DNA from: Tepidisphaeraceae bacterium
GTDB taxonomy: Bacteria; Planctomycetota; Phycisphaerae; Tepidisphaerales; Tepidisphaeraceae
NCBI GenBank assembly: GCA_035998445.1
Contig: DASYHQ010000026.1
Location: 183,898 to 247,897, forward strand
DNA length: 64,000 nucleotides
Reading direction: 5' to 3'
The position numbers and the translations under genes were made by a program. Shown here piece by piece: positions 9,357 through 17,280 of this stretch (position 1 is the first letter of the stretch; each line of letters begins with the position of its first letter). The notes beneath the pieces were generated by a model, which was given only the letters and a program-made list of their open reading frames with translations, did no database searches and was not told the DNA's origin.

Positions 9357-9997
9357 CGGCGCCTCACCCCACCCAATCCGTTGAGCCACCACCGCGCAGC
9401 GCGCCGGCCGGCGTCAACCACGCCAAGCAGCCTCACCGAAATCGCCCGATCATCTTCCCCCTACTGCTGTGGCTCGCGGTGCAGCTCGCCGCCTTGGTGG
9501 CCGGGGCGATGGGATGGCGGTGGTCGGCCAACTACACCGATCCGGGTGATCTTGAATCGTTGCGGTTGATGCTGATCGTGCAGGTGTCGGCGGCCGCGCT
9601 GTTGTCGCGGTACATCTGCCGGGATCCGATCGCGACAATCGCGTGTGCGTTCACCGTCTGGCCCTTCGCAATTGGGGCGGCGTACTTATCGGCCACCCCC
9701 TTCTTCTGGACCGCCTTGGCGGCGACCTACATTTCCGTCTGGGTGCTTAGCCTGGGGCTGCTGAGGCACGTACCCGCTCCACTTTCCACCACAGTGCCCG
9801 CTTTGCTGGCGATGATCGTGCTGGGCGTGCCCGGGTTGAACTACCTCTCACAGGAGTTCGGCAGCGGAAAAACCTTCGAAATTGGGCCGATCTACGACAT
9901 TCTCGACCTGATGAACGGCACCGGTAACGCCGGTAACGTCCTCCTCCCCACTGTAGTCGTCCTCGCAGGCCTCGTGTTTAGACTGCGTAATCATTAA
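9353..9997 (+). CDS. Unknown polytopic membrane protein coupled to ftsQ
   Basis: 214 aa from a GTG at 9353 that overlaps the ftsQ stop in GTGA, so translation is probably coupled. After about 30 polar, proline-rich residues come roughly six hydrophobic segments (about 34-56, 69-88, 93-113, 114-134, 142-160, 193-210) with a short soluble stretch (about 160-190). I do not recognise the family. It occupies the place ftsA normally holds, so a role in division or envelope growth is an inference from context only. Confidence 0.75.
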   Translation: MTAPHPTQSVEPPPRSAPAGVNHAKQPHRNRPIIFPLLLWLAVQLAALVAGAMGWRWSANYTDPGDLESLRLMLIVQVSAAALLSRYICRDPIATIACAFTVWPFAIGAAYLSATPFFWTALAATYISVWVLSLGLLRHVPAPLSTTVPALLAMIVLGVPGLNYLSQEFGSGKTFEIGPIYDILDLMNGTGNAGNVLLPTVVVLAGLVFRLRNH

Positions 9998-10012
9998 GCA
10001 ACTTGCGACAAG

Positions 10013-10032
10013 TTCTACACAAGTTATCCACA
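10013..10032 (+). promoter_or_regulatory. DnaA box pair upstream of mraZ
   Basis: TTATCCACA at 10024-10032 is the exact consensus DnaA box. A weaker match in the same orientation, TTCTACACA (7 of 9), starts 11 bases upstream at 10013. They lie about 160 bp ahead of the mraZ start in a gap (9998-10190) that is less GC-rich than its surroundings. DnaA binding here is inferred; a single exact 9-mer can occur by chance. Confidence 0.5.
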
Positions 10033-10128
10033 ACCAGAACCCCCATTTTCACGCGACGAGCCCGTTTTCGTACGTTAAGACGGGAAACTTGAGTAATTTC
10101 TATAGCTTTCACGTTTTCGTTTGCAAAG

Positions 10129-10153
10129 TGGGCGAAAGTGGATAGATTTGGTG
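10129..10153 (+). promoter_or_regulatory. Probable MraZ operator (three TGG repeats, 10-bp period)
   Basis: TGGGC, TGGAT and TGGTG begin at 10129, 10139 and 10149, each separated by five bases. This is the layout known for MraZ sites (direct TGGGN repeats spaced by five bases) and lies 38-62 bp upstream of the mraZ start. A possible promoter (TTGCAA at 10121, TAGATT at 10143, 16 bp apart) overlaps the repeats, which would suit repression of its own gene. A further TGGAG is at 10170, one base out of phase. Confidence 0.7.
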
Positions 10154-10190
10154 CATCGACGAACACGAGTGGAGCAAAGAGAGAAACCCC

Positions 10191-10679
10191 TTGCGACACC
10201 CGTTATTTGTCGATTCTCATGAACTGGCCGTCGACGACAAGAGTCGCCTCTTGGTGCCGGCCGAGTTCCGAAAGCGGTTGGATACGGAACGCGACGGTGA
10301 GGCGTTCTACCTGACCAGCGGCACGATCAACGGGAAGCCGTGGCTGTACACGGAACGGTACTACGAGTACCTGGCCTCCCGCGATCCCGGTGATTTGCTA
10401 CCGGGTGAAGATCAGAACGCGTTTGAGCAGATGTACTACGCCTTGGCGAGTCGGCTCGAGATCGACAAGCAAGGCAGAATCCTGATCCCGGAGAAGACGC
10501 TGAAGCGCCTCGGGCTCGGGAAAGAGTTGACGATGTGCGGCGTTCGCGACCACTTGGAATTGTGGAACCGCGACGAATGGGAAGCGTACCGTACGTCACT
10601 GGAACAACGCCGTGCTGAAATCACGGCGAAGGAAAGTTTATCCCGTCGGTTGAACCCGCCGGCGCCTCAGGCTCGCTAG
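10191..10679 (+). CDS. mraZ: MraZ transcriptional regulator
   Basis: DNA-binding regulator of the dcw cluster, built from two AbrB-like half-domains that assemble into a ring. 162 aa. The two repeats are visible as DDKSRLLVPAEFRKRL (about 15-30) and EIDKQGRILIPEKTLKRLGL (about 90-109); the second carries the conserved D.QGRI.IP pattern. Translation must begin at the TTG at 10191, since no ATG or GTG is available in frame before the first conserved motif; a purine run (AAAGAGAGAAA) precedes it. It normally starts the cluster but here lies downstream of ftsQ. The region just upstream has TGG repeats consistent with autoregulation. Confidence 0.92.
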   Translation: MRHPLFVDSHELAVDDKSRLLVPAEFRKRLDTERDGEAFYLTSGTINGKPWLYTERYYEYLASRDPGDLLPGEDQNAFEQMYYALASRLEIDKQGRILIPEKTLKRLGLGKELTMCGVRDHLELWNRDEWEAYRTSLEQRRAEITAKESLSRRLNPPAPQAR

Positions 10680-12138
10680 CCTGCATCAGGTGCCGGAACA
10701 CGAGGATCTCGACGGGGGCATCGTCCCGAAGCCGGGGAAAAGCGGCGACGGACGCGATGTAGGTGGATCTCAATCATGTCCTCGGCCCGGGCAAGGGCCG
10801 GAACGTGCTGGTGTGGTTCTTACTCAGGGAAGAGTGGGACCCCCTCTGTTGAGTTTTGTTTGTCAGACGCTTGTTTCCGTCACGACCGATAGGTGTCGGT
10901 GGCGCCAGGGATGGTGCGCATCAACACGACTTCGCTTTGCCCCCGCAAGGACGCTTCCGGGCACGAAGTGATCGATCCGAACCCGCGCGCCACAGGATGT
11001 GGCAATCTGGTTCGCGGCCGTGACAGGCGCAAGTGGTAGTGGACCGGGTCGGGTTCAGGTGTGTACCCGCCCCGCTGCATTACGGCATCGCCCGCCGATC
11101 GTCCAAACGGATCATCGGTGTCGCGACGGACCGCTACGCCCCAAGGACTCGGGCGGTCGGCGGGTGGTGCCCTCTGCTACGCAAAAGCCTGATCTGGACG
11201 CCCGGTACCCCGTGTCGAAGACTGCGCGTGGTATCGGTCGCCCTGTCGGGTCGCTTTCATCCGAATCTACCGCACGAGCCGTGCACCGTTCTTGCGTCAG
11301 GATGATGCTTGAACGGTTCCCGGAACGACGGCAGAGTCGGATCGCATCAAAGATCGCCGATCACCTCATGGATAGAGGCGGCCGGTGAGTCAGTGCTGTC
11401 GCGATACACGTGGAGTCGTCTCACGGATGGGGCCCCCTGCCTCTTGCTAAAGGGGGGGATTGGACGCCCGACTCTGCCGTATCGTACCGGGAATTTTCTA
11501 ACTTGTTGATGCCTCGCCACAGGCATGACGATCGCGGCTCGCGCCACCATCGTTCTGGCTGGTCCGACTCGCAGCTGCGCGTCGGATGCGTTCTCACGAT
11601 CACTGCTATCGACGAAACCCACTGCGAAGGCTCAGGTCTTCCTGTCGCATCCCACCCCTGCTTCTAGAGACGATACGCCCCTGCTGTCGTTACAGCGAAC
11701 ATCGCCCGAACTGTAGGATTATTCACAAAACAGGATCCGATTGCAAGCTGAATCCGCTTAGGGTTTTCAGTCAGTTCAAAGGAAAATTGCCTTAAGGCTG
11801 GCGGACGCAGCCCTGTTGCCCTGCGCCCCGTTGTCATCCCGATGGGAGCCTTAGGCGACCTGAGGGATCTCGAACGACGGACGTTTCTCGGCCTTGGGAG
11901 ATGGGTCAGGTCGGCAAGCCTCCCATCGGGGTGACATCTCCCGGATTAATGCAGAGTTTCTGACCGCTAGCTTAGAGCCGCTTCACTGGGGCTCCCTCGC
12001 GTAATGCGCCTGTTTTTGCCTGCCCGACCCAAGGTCCGCGTTACACCAGACCCTCCCACCGTCAGCCTGCAGCCTCTTCCCGTAGCATGGCCGTCCCCGC
12101 GATTGCCTGTCGTCGACTGCACCCGTACGCTGACGTGC
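10680..12138. other. 1.46-kb gap without a convincing gene; candidate structured RNA
   Basis: Between mraZ and rsmH, genes that are normally adjacent. Open frames here are short and lack codon bias, and I recognise no protein. Paired elements are visible: 11328-11340 with 11468-11480 (13 bp exact) stacked, after a 4/6-base internal loop, on 11317-11323 with 11487-11493 (7 bp); a hairpin 10775-10807 with stems CATGT/ACGTG (one G-U) and CGGCCC/GGGCCG; and GCCACA-GGA-TGTGGC near 10990. I looked for RNase P, tmRNA and SRP signatures and found none. An R2 element is at 11833-11935. Alternatives are a decayed gene or an unclassified inverted-repeat element. Confidence 0.4.
11833..11935. repeat. Intergenic repeat R2 upstream of rsmH
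   Basis: R2 copy in inverted orientation relative to 8226-8328: starts GTCATCCCGATGGGAG and ends TCCCATCGGGGTGAC. The centre between the arms differs from other copies. Confidence 0.8.
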
Positions 12139-13050
12139 ATGTCCGACGAGCAAGCCATTGGTCACGATCCGGTCCTGCTGCGCGAATGCCTGGAAGGGCT
12201 AGCCGTCGGTGAAGGCAAGACGATCGTCGACTGCACGCTCGGGCGAGGCGGGCACTCGTTGGCGATCGCCAAGGCGCTTGGCCCCACCGGCACGCTGATC
12301 GCGCTCGACGCCGACCCACGGAACTTAGAGTTTGCCCAATCCCGCCTGAACGCCGCCGGCATCGCCGCCAATGTACGGCTGTTCCACGCCAACTTTGCCG
12401 AGCTATCGGACGTGCTGACTGCCGCCGAGGTACCGCTGGTCGACGGCATCCTCGCCGATTTGGGCATCAGCACGAATCAGCTCTTCGACGAGCAGTACGG
12501 TTTGTCGTTCGCCGCGGCCATGCCGCTCGACATGCGCATCGACCCGCGCACCCGCCCCAGCGCCGCCGACGTGGTGAACACGATGAAGGCCGACGATCTG
12601 GCCAACGTCCTATATAATTTGGCCGACGAACGCTATTCCCGCCGAATTGCCCGAAAGATTGTGGAGGCCCGCCGGGTTTCGCCGATCACTACTACGGATC
12701 GGTTAGCGGACCTCGTGCGGTCCGCGATACCCAAACGAGGTGGACCTCCGGAACGGATCGACCCGGCCACCCGCACGTTTCTGGCGCTTCGCATGCACGT
12801 CAACGCCGAGCTGCACAATCTGCAGACCCTGCTGACGACCGCACCGAAGCACCTGAAGCCCCGCGGGCGACTGGCGATCATCAGCTTCCAATCGACCGAA
12901 GATCGATTTGTGAAGACGGCGTTCCGGTCGGCGGACGAGCGCGGCGAGCTTTCGGTCATCACGAAGAAGCCCGTCACCCCATCCGACGACGAACTGACCG
13001 CCAACCCTCGAAGCCGATCCGCGAAGTTACGCATAGCGGCCAAGGTTTGA
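12139..13050 (+). CDS. rsmH: RsmH (MraW), 16S rRNA C1402 N4-methyltransferase
   Basis: SAM-dependent methyltransferase acting on 16S rRNA C1402; conserved member of dcw clusters. 303 aa from the ATG at 12139 (MSDEQAIGHDPVLL). Motifs: HDPVLLRECLEGL, the SAM loop DCTLGRGGHSLAI, ALDADPRNL, GILADLGISTNQLF, and C-terminal LRMHVNAEL, IISFQSTEDRFVK and NPRSRSAKLR. An in-frame upstream extension of 45 codons lacks any family resemblance and is excluded. No clear ribosome-binding site is seen. Confidence 0.95.
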   Translation: MSDEQAIGHDPVLLRECLEGLAVGEGKTIVDCTLGRGGHSLAIAKALGPTGTLIALDADPRNLEFAQSRLNAAGIAANVRLFHANFAELSDVLTAAEVPLVDGILADLGISTNQLFDEQYGLSFAAAMPLDMRIDPRTRPSAADVVNTMKADDLANVLYNLADERYSRRIARKIVEARRVSPITTTDRLADLVRSAIPKRGGPPERIDPATRTFLALRMHVNAELHNLQTLLTTAPKHLKPRGRLAIISFQSTEDRFVKTAFRSADERGELSVITKKPVTPSDDELTANPRSRSAKLRIAAKV

Positions 13051-13284
13051 CCGCTGTGCCGTGATGGAAACGACACGATCCGCCCCGGACGCCGATCGCG
13101 GTGAACGGAAGGCGTGGGCAGTAGGCAGTGATGATCGGGCAGTGAAGCGAGACGCCACGTTCTCCTTCGCCGCCCGATAACCACTGCACACCGTCCACTA
13201 CTTCCTCCCACGATTGGCCCCTCAGGCGATTCAATCGTATCTCCGTCATGGCAGACGCGCAGAACCGGAAGGATCGAGGCTCAC

Positions 13285-14223
13285 ATGACCCGCGAAACGA
13301 AGATCGGCCTGTTGGTTGGGCTGGCGTTCATCATCGTCATTGGCATCCTGTTGTCCGACCACCTCACCAGCACGACCGAGCCCGCCTCGGCACAGCTGAG
13401 CCTCGTGGGCCCCAACGGGCGTGAAGGTCTGACGATCATCGGGCGTCCGAGCGTGCCCGTGACCATCGAGCCCCCACCGGCCGTCGAACCGCGCAACCGC
13501 GTGGTGACCGTCGAGGAGATGAAGGCCCCGGAGACCATGGACTCGGTCATCCGCCTGGCCCCCAACCCGGTGGCCCCCGGCAACTCGCGAGCCGTCACGA
13601 TCAACGTCAACGGCGGCGCCACGCCACCCGCACAGACCGACGTGCTGACGCAGCTGGCCCAAAAGCTGCCGGGCGACCTGGAACTGGTGACGCCCCCCGC
13701 GGCGCTGGTGACCGAGTCCGTCGCTCCGCAGACCCTGACGGTCGTTGTGCCCCCCGCACCGACGCCCGGTGTGATCGAATACACGGTCAAGGAAGGCGAC
13801 AGCCTCGGCCGCATCGCCAGCCGGTTGATGGGCAGCAGCAAGAAGGCCAATCAGGACGCGATCATGGCCGCCAACCCGTCGATGAAGGGCGACCCCGACC
13901 GCATTATCGTTGGCCGCGTCTACCTCATCCCGACGGGCGCCACAGCCACTGCCACCGTCGCCACCGCGATCGAGCCCACTGCCACGAAGGTGACGAAGAA
14001 GACTAAGGCCACCACTGACGGTGGCACCTACTGGTACAACGTGAAGGAAAACGACAACCTCTGGAAGATCGCCGCCGACCAGCTGGGCAACGGCAACGCG
14101 TGGACGGCCATCAAGGAACTGAACAAGGACATCCTCAAGGGTGGCGAGACGCTGCACACCAACATGCGGCTCCGCCTCCCCGCCAAGCCCGTGAACAACG
14201 CGACGGCGTCGATCCGAGACTAA
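13285..14223 (+). CDS. Membrane-anchored protein with two LysM domains
   Basis: 312 aa, with one N-terminal membrane helix (about 8-23), a long Pro/Thr/Ala-rich linker, and two LysM peptidoglycan-binding modules: IEYTVKEGDSLGRIASRLMG onward (about 168-215) and YWYNVKENDNLWKIAADQLG onward (about 250-300). Start at 13285 is supported by GAGG nine bases upstream. Topology places the LysM part in the periplasm bound to the wall. It lies between rsmH and ftsL, where no LysM gene is usual, so a division or wall-tethering role is a reasonable inference. Confidence 0.85.
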   Translation: MTRETKIGLLVGLAFIIVIGILLSDHLTSTTEPASAQLSLVGPNGREGLTIIGRPSVPVTIEPPPAVEPRNRVVTVEEMKAPETMDSVIRLAPNPVAPGNSRAVTINVNGGATPPAQTDVLTQLAQKLPGDLELVTPPAALVTESVAPQTLTVVVPPAPTPGVIEYTVKEGDSLGRIASRLMGSSKKANQDAIMAANPSMKGDPDRIIVGRVYLIPTGATATATVATAIEPTATKVTKKTKATTDGGTYWYNVKENDNLWKIAADQLGNGNAWTAIKELNKDILKGGETLHTNMRLRLPAKPVNNATASIRD

Positions 14224-14314
14224 AAGTACGGATGAATGCGGAAGACTGAAGGATGAAGAAGCCTTCAGCCTTCCGCTTTTCAGCCGTCCCCGTTCCACCT
14301 TCCCCCTACCAGCC

Positions 14315-14554
14315 ATGCTCAAACTTCTGATCTGCACCTTCACCACGTTTGCGATCGCCGTCGTCATGCTGCAGTTGCGGCAGGAACGCCGGGAGATCGC
14401 TTACCAGTCGAACGCGCTGCACGACAAGATCGAGGCGCAGCAGTCGAAGCTGTGGAACCAACAGCTGCAGATCGCAACCTACACCTCGCCGAACGCGATC
14501 AAGCGCACCGTCGGCGACCACGAGCTGCAAATGTCCACCGTCACCCCCGATTAA
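14315..14554 (+). CDS. ftsL: FtsL-like division protein
   Basis: 79 aa: membrane helix at about 3-21, then a heptad-like, glutamine-rich segment (RQERREIAYQSNALHDKIEA) typical of the periplasmic coiled coil by which FtsL pairs with FtsB and holds FtsQ and FtsW/I. Sequence conservation in this family is low; the call combines topology, length and position downstream of rsmH. The expected next gene, ftsI, is absent: the next gene is a GH16 hydrolase. Confidence 0.75.
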   Translation: MLKLLICTFTTFAIAVVMLQLRQERREIAYQSNALHDKIEAQQSKLWNQQLQIATYTSPNAIKRTVGDHELQMSTVTPD

Positions 14555-14797
14555 CGCCGCTGCCTGCGCTTCTGCTTTCCGGCGTCACTCTTCTGCAGGG
14601 CAGGCATTGCTGCCGGTCTCTCGCCAAGTCCGCCTCTCTCCAGACCTACGTACAGCAACGCCACCAAAAGTCGCAACCGGCAGAATTTTATCGCATTCTG
14701 CGAGTAACGGGTCTGTGTTTGTCAGGTATATCAAAGGGTGTGTCATTGGCCGCGCTATGTCGCGGCTGCCCTTCCTGGCGAGACGGAGTTAATCCTG

Positions 14798-16690
14798 ATG
14801 CGTAACTTGTTTGCCCGAACGGCGTTGGCCGTATTGTCGATCTGCCTGATGAATGTCGTTCCCGTGCAGGCCGACGAGGTCCTGCCGTTGGTTGAGGTGA
14901 CCGACCTGGGCGCCGTCGAGCGGTTCACGACCACGCCGCAGGTGACGCTGGTGAAGCGTGACGGTGGCGTGGCGGTGACGGTGGCCCCGGGCGACGAAGG
15001 CTACCCGGGCGTGAAGGCGGCGCCGGCCGAGGGGAAGACGTGGGATTTGTCGCAGTTCGGGCGCGTCGAAGCCAAGATCACCAACGTCGGCACCAAGACG
15101 GTCAACGTGACGCTGCGCGTTGACGACGACGGCGACTGGAAGACGAACCCGTGGAACGGTGAGAACGTCAGCGTGAAGCCAGGCGAATCGGGCACCGTGA
15201 AGGTGATCTTCGGCCACTCGTGGGGGTACAAGCCGGCGCACAAGCTCAACGCGGCGAAGGTCGTCAGCGTGCAGCTGTTCACGGGCAAGGTGAAGGAACC
15301 GATCGAGTACCGCATCGACTCGCTCGTGGCCACCGGCCCCGCCGGTGAGAAGCCGCCGGAGAAGGGCCAGGACCCCAGCGCGACGCGCACGAAGCCGACC
15401 GACGGTCACATCCTGGGCAACGGGGCTACGCTCGACGCGTCTAAGCAGTTGGCCGTCAAAGGTGGCGCCGCGGCCGAAGCCGTTGATGGGTCGGCGGTTC
15501 GGGTGACGTTCCCCGCGGGCAAGAAGGACGCCGTTGCAAGCGTGAAACCCGTGGTGGGCCGGTGGGATCTGACCGATTACCTGCAGGTAAACGTTGAACT
15601 GCAGAACGCCGGGCAATCGGCGGTATCGCCGCGCGTGCGGCTGGAAAGCAATAACGGCGCGACGGATTGGTTGAAGCTTGACCCGATCGCGCCCGGCGCC
15701 ACGGCGCAGGTCGCCGTGCCGTTTGGTGGCAAGGTGTGGGACGGCAACATCGGCAAGGAGAGCGGCAACAAGTTTGCCAGCGACGCCACCAGCGGCGTCG
15801 CGTTCGCGCCGCAGGTGGACGGTGGCGCGCAATCGCTCGTCGTGAAGTCGGTGTCGGCCGTGCTGCCGCCCGCCCCGGAACTGCCGTCGTGGGTGAACAA
15901 TCGCCCGCCGACCGAGGGCGACTGGAAGCTGACGTTTGAGGACACCTTCGACGGCACGCAGATCGACACGAACAAGTGGAACCTGCACACCGAGAACTTC
16001 TGGGACAAGCGCACCTACTTCAGCCGTGACAACGTGATCGTGAAGGACGGCCAGGTGCACCTGCGTTACGAGAAGCGCACCGTGCACAAAAACGACAGCG
16101 GCACCGGTGACACGCGCGACTACGTCTGCGGCTTCCTGGACGCCTACGGCAAGTGGGCCCAGCGCTACGGCTACTTCGAGGCGCGCGTGAAGCTGCCGAC
16201 CGCCCCGGGCCTGTGGCCGGCCTTCTGGACCATGCCCGACCGCGGTGCCGACAAGGGCCCGCAATGGGTGCGCGCCAGCACCGAAAAGGGTGGCATGGAA
16301 CTGGACATCATGGAACACCTGACCCGCTGGGGCCCCTATCGCTACAACGTCGCCCATCACTGGGACGGGTACGGCGATAAGCACAAGTCCAACGGCACCT
16401 CGTGGGCCTACTTCCAGCCCGACAAGGACGGCTTCGTGAACGCGGCCGTGCTGTGGCTGCCCGGGTCGACGACCTACTACGCCAACGGTCAGATCATCGG
16501 CAAGTGGGAGGACGAGCGCGTCGGCAGCGTGGAGTCGTACCCCATCCTGTACATGGTCAGCGGCGGCTGGGACAACAACCGTCTGGATGACGCACAACTG
16601 CCGGCCGACTTCGTCGTCGATTACATACGCGTCTGGCAACGGGCAGACCTGGCCTCCGATGTCGACAGCGCACCGATGACGGGCAAGTAA
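14798..16690 (+). CDS. Secreted GH16 glycoside hydrolase with N-terminal beta-sandwich domains
   Basis: 630 aa. A signal peptide (about 1-24, ending PVQADE) directs export. Two carbohydrate-binding-like beta-sandwich regions follow (about 35-190 and 210-365), then a GH16 catalytic domain (about 375-615) with the active-site motif ELDIMEH, where the two Glu are nucleophile and acid/base. The Met between Asp and the second Glu is the laminarinase/agarase-type form rather than the lichenase form. RYGYFEARVKLP, GLWPAFWTMP and the final FVVDYIRVWQ are GH16 landmarks. Start at 14798 has GGAG nine bases upstream; the earlier in-frame ATG is ignored. Likely degrades a beta-glucan or galactan; substrate not determinable. 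Confidence 0.9.
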   Translation: MRNLFARTALAVLSICLMNVVPVQADEVLPLVEVTDLGAVERFTTTPQVTLVKRDGGVAVTVAPGDEGYPGVKAAPAEGKTWDLSQFGRVEAKITNVGTKTVNVTLRVDDDGDWKTNPWNGENVSVKPGESGTVKVIFGHSWGYKPAHKLNAAKVVSVQLFTGKVKEPIEYRIDSLVATGPAGEKPPEKGQDPSATRTKPTDGHILGNGATLDASKQLAVKGGAAAEAVDGSAVRVTFPAGKKDAVASVKPVVGRWDLTDYLQVNVELQNAGQSAVSPRVRLESNNGATDWLKLDPIAPGATAQVAVPFGGKVWDGNIGKESGNKFASDATSGVAFAPQVDGGAQSLVVKSVSAVLPPAPELPSWVNNRPPTEGDWKLTFEDTFDGTQIDTNKWNLHTENFWDKRTYFSRDNVIVKDGQVHLRYEKRTVHKNDSGTGDTRDYVCGFLDAYGKWAQRYGYFEARVKLPTAPGLWPAFWTMPDRGADKGPQWVRASTEKGGMELDIMEHLTRWGPYRYNVAHHWDGYGDKHKSNGTSWAYFQPDKDGFVNAAVLWLPGSTTYYANGQIIGKWEDERVGSVESYPILYMVSGGWDNNRLDDAQLPADFVVDYIRVWQRADLASDVDSAPMTGK

Positions 16691-16702
16691 ACGGGGCGGG
16701 TT

Positions 16703-16733
16703 CGGCGACGGCGCGAAAACCGCGCCGTCGCCG
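16703..16733 (+). terminator. Strong hairpin after the GH16 gene
   Basis: CGGCGACGGCGCG pairs with CGCGCCGTCGCCG, 13 bp exact, around an AAAAC loop, starting 12 bases after the GH16 stop. It is followed by ATTCGTTT rather than a long T-run, so intrinsic termination is likely but not certain. Confidence 0.7.
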
Positions 16734-16890
16734 ATTCGTTTCGCGAGCCCTGGCGCTGCGGCCGCGATTTGCTCTACACGTAGCATGGGCGTGCCGCCAA
16801 TAACTGTGGCTACGACGAGCGTCGCGATTAGTGGCGAATAGCGCCGACGAAGCGGCAAGCCATTGAGAAACCTTCCGGCCTTATTACAGA

Positions 16891-17134
16891 CATGGGCGAG
16901 ACGCCCATGCTACGGGCCGAACGGATCAGGACAGGGCTTTGCACTTGAGGAAACCTCGTCATCCTGAGAATGTGTTAGAGAACACGGTCGCGGCTGCCTT
17001 GCCGTGGCATGGGCGTCTCGCCCATGCCTGTGGTCTGGAATGAGAAGCTTCATTTATTGGCCGCTGCGCCGACCAAGCCGCTGCAACCAACGCTGTCTTG
17101 CGGCCTCACCACACGCATGGGCGAGACGCCCATG
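16891..17134. repeat. Three R5 palindromes in the GH16-wecA gap (16691-17280)
   Basis: The 19-base palindrome CATGGGCGAGACGCCCATG and its reverse complement occur at 16891-16909, 17008-17026 and 17116-17134, flanked by related CTACGG/CCACGG bases. Further copies are at 63801-63819 and 63907-63925. The flanking sequence around 17116 (continuing GGTCGGAGCGGACGCG) reappears inverted around 63785, showing a larger shared unit. The gap holds no gene. Confidence 0.8.
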
Positions 17135-17172
17135 CCACGGTCGGAGCGGACGCGGCACTGTTCTTTAAGACC

Positions 17173-17249
17173 CTCTGAGGTACTCCGAAGGAACTCCCCC
17201 GGTATTCGCTTCGAGAAGAATGAGATCCTTCGGCGTACCTCAGGATGAC
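17173..17249. repeat. Intergenic repeat R4 before convergent gene ends
   Basis: Inverted repeat CTCTGAGGTACTCCGAAGGA with ATCCTTCGGCGTACCTCAGG around a centre containing GTATTCGCTTCGAGAAG. Complete copies are at 33187-33268, 48620-48700 and 52423-52503, and half copies near 20626 and 63751. Confidence 0.8.
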
Positions 17250-17280
17250 GAAACTTTGGGGGAACAGCGCCGGCCGCCAC

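Noticed and set aside
10680..12138. RNase P, tmRNA or SRP RNA in the mraZ-rsmH gap
   Set aside because: Their conserved sequences (such as GAGGAAAGTCC, or the SRP loop GGTCAGGTCCGGAAGG) are not present.
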